NCBI GenBank assembly: GCA_015179045.1
Contig: WHUZ01000040.1
Coordinates: 248,001 to 312,000 of the forward strand
Length of the DNA stretch: 64,000 bases
Source of the DNA: Kalaharituber pfeilii
Lineage: Eukaryota; Ascomycota; Pezizomycetes; Pezizales; Pezizaceae
Direction: 5' to 3'
The notes beneath the pieces were generated by a model. That model ran no database searches and was not told the DNA's origin. It worked only from the letters and a program-made list of their open reading frames with translations. The position numbers were made by a program, and so were the translations under genes. Positions 45,801 through 56,832 of this stretch are shown piece after piece. Each line of letters opens with the position of its first letter. Position 1 is the first letter of the stretch.

Positions 45801-47139
45801 ACACCGCTCGCGAATTCGATACCGCCGGCAAATTTGGATTTGACATTGCCGGTGAATTTGATACTGCCAGTGAAGTTAATGCCGCTGGCGAGGTTGACAC
45901 TGCTGGCGGATCCGACGTCGCCTGATATTTGAAGTTTCTCTGTACCAGGCCTCTCACCTTCTCCTCGTCTGTCCTCCATATATCACCATTGTCACCTACA
46001 AGGTCACCCATTTTTCCTCTTAACTTCCAAGGGTCCTTTGCTACTCGGATCACATCCCATGGGTCCTTAGAGCTGTTTTCCTCTGTAAATTGTTCCCAGC
46101 ACTCCTTTTTCTTTCGTCTTATGATATACTTGAGGGTCTTAACCCGCTCTTTCCACCGTAGGAGTCTGGCTCTCTCCCATGCTTTGGCTCCCTGTCCCTT
46201 CCCCCCTCGGCCCTCCTTCCTCACTGCCTTCGCTGCCTCTTCTACCTCCTTATCCCACCACAACTTACTTCTTGATGATGCACGTATCTCCCTCTTCAGA
46301 CTCTCTCGAAGCTTGCAGGTTTTCTCATATGCAGTCCCTCCTTCAAGGCTTCGGTACCACTCCCATTGTTCTGAAGCCTTCTTTTGCATGATTTCTTGGA
46401 TCAAATCTTCTGCCTTATACCAATCCACTCCTCTTCTTATTTCAGTTTTGCCTTGGTTGCTACTACAAGTCCCCCAGACTACTGCATGGTCTCCACATAA
46501 CCACTCTGGATCTTCGTTTTGCCATCCAAATTCCCCATACTTCCAGACCAGATCTAGAACACTCTCTCTGACCTGCCCTTCAACTTCTCTTGCCCATGTT
46601 GAAACCCCTTTTCTTGTTTCCAGAAGCCAGCCTGTGCCTTCCAAACCCTCTTTGAGTGCCCTTCCCCTTGGGTCAGGCCCTCTGTCTAGTTTGGACCATG
46701 CTGGATGGTGTGCATTAAAGTCCCCCAGTAGTACTGTGCTAGACTGCAGGCCTCCTGGGCCTCTCAGCCTTCCCCATCTGTCCATCCAATCCTCCAAGGT
46801 CTCCAAATTCGTATCTGGATGGATATATACTCCTCCCGCTCTGCCACCTCCTTCTACCTCACACCAGACCCACCCTTTCGTCTCTTCAATCACTTTCCAC
46901 TCCTGGGTCCCTTTCCTTGCATGAGCCACTACCCTCTTGCCACTTTCAACTCGGCTGATGACCTCATAAGCTGGATGCCTTGTTGTGACCCACTCTCCTC
47001 CTTTCTCTGCAACCCATGCTTCTCCTATAAAGATCACATCTACTTTCTCTCTATTTGCCCATTCCAGAATAATATCACTATTTCTGAGAGAACCTCCAAC
47101 ATTCTGGAATGCCACCTTCATCCTCTGTTCAGTAACCAT
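42896..47139 (-). CDS. LINE-B ORF2: APE endonuclease, reverse transcriptase, RNase H (split by MITE)
   Basis: The first part starts at ATG 47139, overlapping the ORF1 stop by 11 nt. Endonuclease motifs: VAFQNVGG, IFIGEAW, LLGDFNAHHPAW, SVLDLVW, CGDHAVV. An 18-bp coding repeat links it to the RT: SAPGPDGISYRFIK, KSWRPIQLINCVGKLMEKV, QFGGVRGRSAIDA, then across the MITE VPQGSPLSPVVFLIYMAPIL and SFVDDMN (FVDD in place of FADD). RNase H: IFTDGS, GEVSGMRGALEAV, LLLADSQAAI and WVKAHVGIEGNEKADELAKE. C-terminal finger CTCGEAWSAEHVVFRC. Removing 44871-45214 (MITE plus one TSD) gives 3900 nt, a 1299-aa frame with no stop. The enzyme would nick target DNA and prime reverse transcription there. Confidence 0.95.
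44879..45214 (-). mobile_element. 336-bp hAT MITE in LINE-B ORF2, 8-bp TSD
   Basis: TIRs TAGTGAGCGGCACGAGC and GCTCGTGCCGCTCACTA. TCCATAAT flanks both sides (44871-44878 and 45215-45222). Precise removal restores the RT reading frame, so the insertion borders are certain. Related ends occur at 10.8 and 51.6-52.8 kb. Confidence 0.97.
45718..45925 (-). repeat. 18-bp coding minisatellite between endonuclease and RT of LINE-B
   Basis: About 11 units of GAATTCGACACCGCCGGC type, coding in frame for a 6-residue SNSPAV-like repeat. The length keeps the ORF2 frame open. Confidence 0.9.
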
Positions 47140-48972
47140 TACGTCGGAACCGCTTCCCTGCTGGCATATAGCTCGCCAGCTCTGGCCCTAGCCCTGGCCT
47201 CTTCAAAGAGTCTCTAGTAGATACAGTTGCACACTCCCTTCGCTGGTGCCCCATACCACCACACTGCCAGCACGTCCTACTGGCTGCTTTGACTCCCTGT
47301 TGTTTCTGACTTTGGTAGGCCCTCGGCGGTTGGTGTGTGCACTCTCTCTGCTGATGTCCCTTTCTGCCACACTGCCAGCATGTTCTTTCGAAGGCTGCTG
47401 CTGGTACTGATACTGGTGTTGGTACTGGTACTAGTAGAGAGCTTGCATTTACTCCTCCTTTAGCGGGTGCAGATCCTCTCACTGCTAGTGGCTTGTAAAC
47501 TTCTACCTTTCGGAGGTCATTTCCAAGCTTCACTCCCTCTTTAACTAGTCTTTCTGCTTCCTGTACACTGGTTACCTCAAACTTAACTGCTGTAGTTCTC
47601 ATTGTTTGCCATGCGTTTGGACCAACTCTCTCCGGCCATCTCGCTCCGAAAATGCCACTAGTAGTTATGTTTTCTGCTGCAAGGGCCTCATGCAGCTGCC
47701 TTCTATTAGAGAGCCCCTCTACAGGAACTCCCTTCGCGATTAGGGGAACTGTCCCTGATTGCTCAGCCCAAACATTCAGTAGGTCCCCTCCAAATACAGC
47801 CTCCAGCTGACACTGTAGTATTCTTACTACTTCTGCTTCTTCCATCGCCCAGGGTGCTTCAATGATACGCCATCTCCTCTCATACCTCGAAACCATGGCA
47901 TTCTCCTTGATACCTACTACTCGGAAGAGCCTTCTCTTCTCCCCTCGTTCTAATGCTCGAAGAGCTGTATTTGCTGCTTCTAATTGTTTTTGTTTTGCTT
48001 CCTCTGTTGTACCTGCTGATACCTCCTTGTGTAGTGAAATCATCACCCACTTGCGCATCTTAGTAGTGCCAACTACCTGCCAGGAGCTACCCTCAGCTCT
48101 GGTTGTACCTGTTTCTGCATGTTCTGCAGCTACTCTGGCCTCCGAAGCCTTTGTAGCAGCTTCCTGTACCTCCTCTTCTGCTTTCTTTATCTCTGCAGCT
48201 GTGCTACTTTTCTTCTTTATATCATAGACTGCGAGCTCTTTTCTCTTAAGTTCCACATCTGCTTCATCAGCTGCAATTTTCGCAGCCTGTACTATGTCCA
48301 ATCTTTGTTTTTCTCGATCTGCTGCCTCTTGGGCATCCTTTTCTGACTTCTTTCGTTGGGCCTGATCCTTTTCTTCTAGAGCTTTCGCTTTTGCTAAGGC
48401 CTTCTCAGCTGCTCTTCTTGCCTCAACCTCACGGTTCCTCTTCTTGACTTCCTCCTCCTTCCGTTTTGCTGCATCTTTTTCCTCGATGGAGGCAACTCCT
48501 AGCTTGACAACTACACTTGCAAGACTCTCTTCCACCACTTTTCACACTCCCGTAGTGCCTTAACTTTGTCTTCAGGCTGGTTTTCAGTTCTCAAGAAGTC
48601 TTCTACTTCTCTCCATCCTTTGCCATCAGCTCCTTTTCGATTTTCAATAATGTCGCCTAATCGGGCTGCAGCATCGCCAACACCTGATGCGCTTCGTACT
48701 GCTCCTGCTCCCTTGCGCTTTTCCCACGCTTCTTTGAGGATCTTGAGGTCATGCAGCAATTGTAGAACTTGGATTGCATCTGCTCCTTCCAGCTCCCCAG
48801 GTTCCTCTACTTCTACTTCCTCTGTTTTTTCTACTTCCTTTGCTTTCTCCACTTTGCTGCTGTCCTTCAATTCAAGAGTCTCTCTCACTAGTTGATCTCC
48901 AGCCAGCTCACCATCGCGCTTCCGTTTCCTGGTACCATCTGCTGTGATGTGGGTCTCAAAGTCTACCTCCAT
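47129..48972 (-). CDS. LINE-B ORF1: gag-like nucleic-acid-binding protein with two CCHC knuckles
   Basis: Starts at ATG 48972 (MEVDFETHITADGTRKRKR). It continues as acidic and coiled-coil-rich sequence (long Lys/Glu/Ala stretches such as KKRNREVEARRAAEKAL), then a region of the LINE ORF1 type (FRVVGIKENAMVSRYERRW; GIFGARWPERVGPNAWQTM). Near the end are two perfect CX2CX4HX4C knuckles, CWQCGRKGHQQREC and CWQCGGMGHQRREC. The frame breaks once near 48540: one more A in the GAAAAG run gives 1845 nt and a 614-aa product. The break could be sequence error, decay or, less likely, programmed frameshifting. The protein would coat LINE RNA. Confidence 0.9.
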
Positions 48973-49060
48973 CTGCTCACTGCTTCCAGTTTCCTGCTGG
49001 TCGAGACCGCCCTTCTGCTCACTGCTTCCAGTTTCCTGCTGGTCGAGACCGCCCTTTCTG
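48973..49060 (-). repeat. 42-bp direct repeat in LINE-B 5' region
   Basis: Two copies of a unit containing TGCTGGTCGAGACCGCCCTT sit just upstream of the ORF1 ATG. They are in frame with ORF1 (14 residues each) but have no ATG of their own, so they are probably 5' UTR. Confidence 0.85.
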
Positions 49061-49080
49061 TAGTGTGGGGTGACGCATTA

Positions 49081-49433
49081 GCGGGTGGTTCATAGAGAGC
49101 TCTGGTTATTCAGTCCAGTTAGTTTTCGCATAGTTTTCCTTAATGTTTTCGTAATTAGCTATGTAGTTAGGCCCAATGGTGGTTGACCTACACCTTGACT
49201 ACGGATGCATGTAATGTCAAAAGACAAAAACTATGTATAGGAAATTGCACTGCCAGCGCATTTACAGAAAACAAATCTAAAAACAAAAAAAATTCATTAT
49301 TTGCTGCCATCCGAGCTTTCCATTGGGTACGACCGCGGATCATAATAATGATGTTTTAGTTAACAGTAAATCAATCAATGCAGATAACTGTACCAATCAG
49401 AAAGATAAAAATAAGCATGCCGGTGTAGATATT
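49081..49433. other. No gene seen
   Basis: Short unique spacer between LINE-B and the next LINE fragment. Confidence 0.4.
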
Positions 49434-49451
49434 ACTAGATATTGCCGATGT

Positions 49452-49862
49452 CCCCATCAAAACCGGCATCGTTGTACACGGCGTAGCCCTGAGGAAGGTT
49501 TTGGGCAACGTACGACGATGGCTGTCCGCGGACAACAAAGACCTGAAGAAGATTGTCGGGATCCGATGGTTAAGGAAGAAAGACATACTAATCGGAGAGG
49601 GGAAAGTGACAAGCTCCATAGTGGTATACTTGGAGGACCACCAGGATATTGACCAGATGCGACTTGGAGGAAGATGGCCCAGTACGAGGCTGAAAGAGGA
49701 CGGAGATGAGTCAGACTGCTGGACGCTCCCCCCGCAATACAATGTGAACAGCGGGCATCATGTATCTAAATTTTAGTTATTTGCCTTTTCCTTTTAATAA
49801 ACCCTCGCCATAGCCTGTAGGGCCGCATGCGAGTATTGATATAAAAAAAAAAAAAAAAAAAA
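49452..49862 (+). mobile_element. LINE ORF1 fragment joined to tail A, with imperfect TSD
   Basis: ACTAGATATTGCCGATGT (49434-49451) and ACTAGGTATTGCTAATGT (49863-49880) differ at three positions. The insert has an ORF1-like frame (VVHGVALRKV, RRWLSADNKDLKKIVGIRWL, SSIVVYLED) that stops at 49776, followed directly by the tail-A hairpin and poly(A). ORF2 is absent, so this is an internally deleted copy or a SINE-like derivative. Confidence 0.8.
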
Positions 49863-49880
49863 ACTAGGTATTGCTAATGT

Positions 49881-50517
49881 TCTGGTCCGCTCGCGAATTC
49901 AGTCCTCGCCCGGTCCTCTTGCGAACTCAATCTGCTCACGAGTGGACGGTCTGTTAGCGAGCGGACCGGACTCGGGAGCAGACCAGATCTATGAGCAACG
50001 AAATATGTGTCTACTAGCGAAGCTCTTGCTGCCAAATGTACCCATGAGGGGCATTTCAACTAATCGGTGTAAGAAACTGCATGAACGTTCAGCTTTTAAT
50101 ACAGATAGGCTTTAGGACAAGACCGGTGTGAGGCTGAGAGTAGCTAGCCCTAGATCCAAGCGCAGTGCGCTGCCGCATGCATTGAAGCAGCACGAGACAT
50201 GCAGACGTAAGATTCAGCCGCAGATGCAGGCCAACCAGCGTTCCGCAGCAGGTGCTGTGTGCGAGCAGGCATCAGTGAATGCCGAGCATCAGTTGTCTAT
50301 TCGATCGCTGTACTTACTGTATGCCGATGTGGGATACACAACGAAGATTGGCTAACTAGAGGGGAGAGCATAATGATAGTGGCCAGTCCAATGAAGTAAA
50401 TGGCGTGCAATAAATCTGGATCAACCTGATATAGCAGCATGTACATACAGGAACAGTAAGCAATTCTACGTGCATAGAAAGGGCAACTAAGTCAAAATGG
50501 CAGCGACAGAAGTATGG
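49881..50517. other. No certain gene
   Basis: 49880-50000 has an inverted GTCCGCTCGCGA / TTAGCGAGCGGACCGG word pair, perhaps a small DNA-element relic. The rest lies downstream of a Ty3 integrase relic and may be its decayed continuation. Confidence 0.4.
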
Positions 50518-50518
50518 G

Positions 50519-50583
50519 GTTTTTTTTTTTTTTTTTTTTAAATCACATGACCCCGCATGCAGCTGTTTGCCATGGCAGGGCTT
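50519..50583 (-). mobile_element. Tail-B retroposon inside Ty3 integrase relic
   Basis: T-run, AAATCACATGACCCCGCATG, CAGCTGTTTGCCATGGCAGG. It interrupts the integrase frame directly after GLPESNGK. Confidence 0.75.
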
Positions 50584-50584
50584 T

Positions 50585-50990
50585 CCATTTGATTCGGGTA
50601 GCCCAGTAATAAAGTCCATGGATGAGTCCCATCTTTGAGTAGGTATTGTTAAGGATTTCAGGAATCCGTAGGGTGCGTGGTAGACAGGCTTAATCGGGCA
50701 CAGGTGTCATAGTTCCAGATATAATGGGCTATGTTTTGCACATGCCTGGCCAGTAGTAGTTCCAGGATAGGATCTCGTATGTTGAGGCTTGCTGTATATT
50801 AGTTCGTAGATGTACAGTATAAGATGCCATCCTTGAAGTTATATTCTCCTAGTAGGGGCTTTGTATGTCGTTTTTCTCCCTTTTCTAGTCCCTTCTGTAC
50901 ATCCTAAGTGAAGGGGTCGGTTTAGGTCAGAGTCTAGATCTCAGCTTTGTAATTGCTTACTATAGTATTTAAGGAGAATTTTTCACTTAG
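50585..50990 (-). pseudogene. Ty3/gypsy integrase N-terminal fragment
   Basis: The minus strand reads, across frame shifts, NYYWPGMCKT, IAHYIWNYDTCAR, KPVYHAPYGFLKSLTIPTQ, RWDSSMDFITGLPESNG. This is the zinc-finger to first-Asp region of Ty3 integrase (CDTCAR has become YDTCAR). Stops and shifts make it a relic. Confidence 0.82.
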
Positions 50991-51355
50991 AATGACTTCT
51001 TGTATTAGCCTAGCATAATTATCCCCCTCCTTAGGGAGATCTCCAGATCATCTTGTCAGCGGCCACCATAGTAGGGAACAGTCAAATCTATACTAATGCA
51101 GGTTCATTGCAAAATGTTATACCTTATTGGAAATGGGCCTCCAAGTTGAAATCGCGGACAGATCTGAGGCGTAATGGCCGTCATGGTCCTGCACAGCTTA
51201 TCTTCAAAAATACGACTCCAGGACCTAGAGATATCGCACAAGCGCGCGCGTGATGGCCGGCATGTGTCCCTGGTTGATTGCGCGGCAGAGGGAATTGCAT
51301 CCTGGCGTCTTCAGGACATGCGTCATAAGCATCTGGGTGCGAGGACCCTCGACCC

Positions 51356-51418
51356 TTTTTTTTTTTTTTTTTTATTTCACGTGACCCCGCTTGTAGCTGT
51401 TCGCCATGGCAGGGCAGT
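51356..51418 (-). mobile_element. 63-bp tail-B retroposon with 12-bp TSD
   Basis: GACCCTCGACCC at 51344-51355 and 51419-51430 flanks poly(T) and tail B (ATTTCACGTGACCCCGC, TTGTAGCTGTTCGCCATGGC). Confidence 0.93.
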
Positions 51419-51620
51419 GACCCTCGACCCGAGAATGCCGATGGTCCGGGTACTTGGTACATATGCCAGTGTGATTGTCCTCCAACCACGGCAGGTTGCC
51501 TAGGCGCTCACCGAAAGAACCAAAGGGGTACGTACATGGTCCATAGAGCTCACAACCGCTGAACTTCTTACTGTTGGGGGCCTCAAAGAGCGCTTTGCTG
51601 CGGATAGCGGACAGGTGTTC

Positions 51621-52849
51621 TAGTGTGCGGCACAAGCTAGCTCGAACCGAGCTGGAGGGTGAGCTCGAGCCAGCTCGTAGGTAAGTGAGCTCGTCAAATA
51701 GAAGGTGACCTCGAGCTTGATTACATGATATTGATAACTAATCTAAACTATTCTACAGCTTCATCCTCCTCACCACTATCCGCTAAATTCAGTATTTCTT
51801 CTACATTTACTCCTGCTGCAAGTTCCTCCACTGCTTCCTTCAGCTCATCAACATTGAGCCAGGACTTCACTCATAGTCTCAGCTTCCATTCCGTTTCAGC
51901 GTTTGTTGAGAACTTCACCTTTTCTAAACTTTGGGGTTACAATATTGGAGGAGCTCTAGAAATGATACCTTTTTTACTAGTTTGATTGGTGAATTTGTTG
52001 AGATAAGAAAGCAGCAAAGGAGCTCACGATATGTGTTTCAGAAAGCCCTCTGGTTTAGCTCGCTTTGTTGGAATTATCATTTCAAATGGTATTCGTCGCT
52101 TCAATTTTGTGGCATTACTAGCTGATGCGAAAGTGGAACTGATGCATGTGACTTCCGAAAATGGTGAAGTAACATGGATGTACTACCGATGTAGTTGTTG
52201 TACAGCTTTTGACTTACTAAGTCTTGAAACAATATACACATATAAAATTTTATGCTCATTATCTGATATTTTCCGCCGCAAAATCATACATCTTTCATAC
52301 AGGTAACTATGATGATGAGAGTTCAAAACAGTATGCTGATCTTTAACTGAAGAATATCGGCCAGCTAGGCTGGCAAGAAAGGCATTATAAATTGATATAG
52401 AATTGGTTGTCATATTAATAAATTGCTAATGTAGTATAAGGAACAAGAATCTTGAAGTGTAGTATAAGGATTAAGGGTCTCGAAGCATAGTATGTATCGC
52501 AAAGTCTTAATATTAGGTAGTAGTAGAGAGAAAAGAATTTCGAGAGGATAGAGAGAATAGAGAGGCCTAATATACACTCTTTCAATATGCAACTTACCTT
52601 CTGTAGACCTTGAGAGATATTAAACATAAAAGACTTGATATAGGTCTATGTAATTGAACCACTTTTGATAATTATAGAAGTTGTTGGCAGGTCGGAATGA
52701 GCTCTGAGTCTCTAATTTATTACCATGTTAGGTATTTACAGTTTATGAAACCTTGCACTGGCTAAGCATTTTAGCGAGCTGTCAAGAGAAACACTAGCAT
52801 GATCTTGGCTGTCTCAAGCTCGAGCTGGCTCGGCTCGTGCCGCTCACTA
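51621..52849 (-). mobile_element. 1.23-kb hAT element relic (TAGTG family) with transposase C-terminal remnant
   Basis: Ends TAGTGTGCGGCACAAGC and GCTCGTGCCGCTCACTA match the 336-bp MITE in LINE-B; the terminal 100 bp are alike. On the minus strand at 51762-51860 the peptide VKSWLNVDELKEAVEELAAG then VNVEEILNLADSGEEDEAVE resembles the acidic C-terminus of fungal hAT transposases, preceded by a stop. The 8-bp flanks (AGGTGTTC, GCTTCCCC) do not match, so the borders may be rearranged. It is a likely relative of the MITE source. Confidence 0.75.
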
Positions 52850-55800
52850 GCTTCCCCGCAGCGCTAGGCGACAATTCTAGAGCGGCAAGCTCAGTCTAGC
52901 AATGCATTTCTAGGAGTAACTAGGCACTTAAGCATTAAGCCACTTCATACTTGCTAGAGCTTTCCATATTATTCTTTTCATACTCCGTTTCGGCCTCATG
53001 CCCACGTTGCTCTTTTTTCCCCCCTTTTTTTTTTTGGTCACGTAGCCTCGCATACAGACTACCAACCTTTGGCAGGGACCATGACTTCCTAATTTCAGAA
53101 TATTACCCAAGGTCCATAGTTCCCCTAGTAAAATTAAATCTCTCCTCTACATCAGCGCCCTTTGCCATTTTGTGTAGTTCTCCATGTATGTAGTTTACAG
53201 AGTCCATGATTCTTATAATTAGCCAAGAAACGGGAAGAAACAGTGCCCACCATTGCCTGTAAGAATGCTCAATTGCTTCTTCATTGTCCAACATCCCTAT
53301 CCCCAAGCGAGCACACGTCATGTTGAGTTGAAATATGCATTTTCATACATCCTGTTATTACGACTCATACTGCAACCCAAAAGTGCAGTGCTGGAACAAT
53401 GTGTCGAAATCCGTACGCATGAACCTATCTTTAAGCGGCTACCCTTCAGTTAGTCTCATCCCTTCAGTCGTAATCGCAATGCCAGTAAAAAATGCGACAA
53501 TCACAGATAGAACCAGTTAACGGCAGCTGAATACTCCCACAACAAACCATTCTGTCCTCCCCTAGTATCAGTAGTACCCTCAGTCCTTTACTGCGGCTTA
53601 TCAGACACATGGAACAATGTCTGGATATCACAATAGCACAACGTTCCGCATAAGTGAACAGCGGGAGTTCATTCCTAAGTTTCACTCTTTTCAAAGGAAG
53701 AAAAGGTTCAACTTGGGATAACGGGCGCTACTGGGATATTGAACCCATTTGGGATACTGAACACTTTCGGAGGCCACAACAAAAATTACTGCAGGTGCAA
53801 ATGATTCTCAAATGGGCTAAAATCAAAGCCAGAGCATAGGAAATATAGTAAATTATCCTCCGGGTATTTTCTGGACCTATTTGTAGTCTAAAAGTAATAT
53901 TATATTCAGTATACAATATACAAACCCTATACTGGAATACTCTGAGTCACCATGTATTAATGATCCTACCTGGGATCTTATTGATCTCAATATGTATATC
54001 GCATGCCGTTAAAACTAGGTATTTTAAACTTTTTAAGGTGGCACATAAATTGTCTTATTCAGCAAGAAAAATACCTGATGTCTGAGAACTTCCCTTATGT
54101 GAATCTAGGGATTAAGCGTATGTGGAGCTCCCGACAGAAAAGAAAGGAGATAGCTGGATTTCTCATATCGCTTCTTTTGCAACCATATTAGATATTTCTA
54201 CCAAACAATGAAAACCAAGTTGATATTGTGTACTGTCTGTATTGGTTTATTGCAGGTTAGATATGCAAGAAATTGTCATTTTCGCTTATCACGTATCCTA
54301 GGTTCAGCGAAAAAAATCATTAATGTTCACTATGGTACCCCTGTTAAACGCCTGCAACGCTGCCTCGGGGAGTGCGATAAGACATCCATTTATTGAACGC
54401 GAACCAAGGGGCAGGATTGTAGGTGACGGAGGGATGAGGCTCTGAGGCATCTAGAGGAATAGTTTGTATGCATGTCAGCAGTGCCGAAAAGCCTACACAT
54501 TTTGTACTACAGGAACGTAATGATGCTATTTACTTTACTGTAGTTAACGATAAGAGTGAATCGGATCCGGAAATAGTTACTGTACCTGTGACAACGCTGA
54601 GTGTTGGGCTTTCTTGGCAATTTTTCTGCAAAAAAAAAATATTTAATGAAGTTAATTTCAATTTTCCGTAACGAGCACAAGGCCAATAAACCCGAGCGAT
54701 AGATTTGAATATGTGCTTGTGGGCCCTGCTGGTGGATTATCTTTTATCTGAATTCACGTAACTAACAGAGTTGATATTACACTTCTACCCAACAAATCCA
54801 TTAGCTACCATTGTCGGGTGATAATGTAGGCTCTTTTCTCATTCTGTTACATCTGAATAATCGTACCATTTCTTACATAGCATACAAATGTACCCTGCTT
54901 CAGAATTATATAGAAAAAGCGTTTCTTCATAGTAGATGAAAGTGACTATGCATACTTACCACTGTATATATTCAAAATCCAATTCCAGTGTCAATGTGAG
55001 AGTCGTTGGAATGGCATTAACTGGTTAGCACTCATAGCACATCGCACAATCAGACCCTAGCGTCATACCCTATGCTCTTGGTATGAGAATAATCAGGACC
55101 ACCTTCCTGCTTCATGGTAATTAATTCTGGTTCTCGGCATCGTGAGATAAAAGCGCTGGAACGTTTTAATTTCGCTCGGGGTGGTACCAGTCGGCGAAAT
55201 AAAAATCCATACTGTCCACAAGTTCAGTACACCTATATCCCATTCCAGTCAATTGCCCTTGCTATAACGCAATTCCATCACTTGAGCAGAGTAAATTCTT
55301 TCTATATAACTAATTGTCGCTGGAATAAAATAAGGATTAATGAAAACTTGCGGACCCCCTCCCCCCCCCCCACCTCGGCAATGAGGTCTACATTCAGCAG
55401 GGATATCTGACAATGGTTGCTACTGTAAAGGTAGTGACAACTGCTTCTTAGAACATCCGCATCACCAAGAATTTACATGCAGCTTCACACTGCCTCTACC
55501 TCACCTACAGTTGCTTTTTGCTGACCTTGCATAATTTTCCCGTTTGCGCAAACACTTTCCGTTGAAGGTAGGCATCGATGAAGTCTATATACTTATGACA
55601 ACATTTGCTACTCCATTTTATGTTTTCTCCTACTTCAATAGTTGCCCCAGACTTTAGCTGCCATGACTATGTCCACTCAATATGCAGTAACCGCTAAAAT
55701 AAATGGGCAATTTTTGCCTTCCGAGATATAAGTAACGGTTGGAACTTCCCAGTATATACCTGTGATGGGCCGTGACTCTATCTCCGCCTGTGGTTGTGGT

Positions 55801-55854
55801 TCCTGCTCCGCTAAGGCGTTTTATCGACTACTACTTCGCTTTACGGAGGCTGGT
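52850..55854. other. Long gene-poor stretch
   Basis: Contains a tail-C retroposon at about 53022-53083 (T-run, GGTCACGTAGCCTCGCATAC, AGACTACCAACCTTTGGCAG). 53720-53850 weakly matches 35360-35490. ORFs at 54003, 54208 and 54468 are short and unremarkable. I see no gene. Confidence 0.45.
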
Positions 55855-56449
55855 AGTAGGGGTTGTCGACGAACAACTGGGAATGGCTACCAGAAAGTAC
55901 CACTACTAACTGAGGCGCTTTTAGTGCCTTGGCCCCTTCGTTGATTGGTCTGTTGGCTGGTAGTCTCCAGTACCAACGTTACGCCTGTTACCAGTCAAAT
56001 TTGACTGGTAGTGGGCTCTTCTGGTAAGTAGTGCTCAGTTAGTAGCCTACTTTGCTGCATACACCCACATTATTTCGTACCATATGCATCACCCGCGTAT
56101 TCACATCCCGATCATGTCAACATTGAGATGCATCTACAAACACAAATAATATCCTCTTTATAGGTTCATCATGCGTCAATTAAAAATCATAAGCATCATG
56201 ATAGCTTTTACATTGCTTCGCTTCTGAGCTCTTGTTGTATTACAGCTCTTCGACTTAGATGGGGCATGGTAAAGTTGATACGCGTGAGTCTTGTTGTGTA
56301 GAGGCATATTTGTGGTAATTCATAGTACTTACTAATAAATTTCACAAGGGTAAAAGGGGTGCCTCACGACACCTGCCTAGTTTGGCTGGCGTATTTTCTC
56401 TGGTACCTTCTGGTAGCCATTCCCAGTTGTTCGTCGACAACCCCTAGTA
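55855..56449. repeat. 49-bp inverted repeat pair, 500-bp spacer
   Basis: 55855-55903 and 56401-56449 are complementary over about 48 bp with one or two differences (GGTAGCCATTCCCAGTTG on the right arm). The interior is unique and has no clear gene. Confidence 0.8.
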
Positions 56450-56832
56450 TATGGCTGTCGCTGTAAGGCTCACAACTGCCATGTTCATTCGCACCAGAAC
56501 TTGTTCTATCGGTTGCTTGACTCTTTTAACAACGAATTCCCGCAACCTGCTGTAAACAAATCGAGTACAAATTAATTATAGCCTTAGGGTGGTGAGTTTC
56601 AGTTGACCAACGTGACAGGTTGCCGTGTAGCAATGAGAAGAAAAGTGCCAAACTGCAAAGGTAGAGACTTCTTGTTGAAGTCAACAGGGAAGAAATTCTT
56701 GGCAAGCTTAGCTCGCTGGTGATTAAACGATCCAAGCCAGCAGGTTGAATTCCAATACCGCAAGCTTTACAACTCGTCCTGGTTACATCACGAAACTACC
56801 CCTTACTACGGCTGACCGCTTGCCCTGGCAAT

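Larger units (their letters stand above)
42741..49067 (-). mobile_element. LINE-B, full-length non-LTR retrotransposon with TSD
   Basis: GGGTGACGAATTA (42728-42740) and GGGTGACGCATTA (49068-49080) are a 13-bp TSD with one mismatch. The element is minus-oriented. In order: 5' region with a 42-bp direct repeat, ORF1 (gag-like), ORF2 (endonuclease, RT, RNase H), a short 3' UTR and the tail-C hairpin (CCCTGC...GCGGGG with inner AGGCT/AGCCT), TTACGTGAAT and poly(A). A 336-bp hAT MITE splits ORF2. Without it the LINE is about 5.98 kb. RT type, RNase H and C-terminal finger place it near the Tad1/I groups. Confidence 0.95.

Noticed and set aside
48511..48548. Programmed -1 frameshift in LINE-B ORF1
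   Set aside because: No canonical slippery heptamer in the overlap, and three other loci show the same one-base homopolymer loss; sequence error or decay is simpler.
43000..48900. Plus-strand ORFs up to 331 aa within LINE-B
   Set aside because: They are antisense shadows of the LINE ORFs, with Pro/Ser/Cys-rich composition typical of reverse reading.
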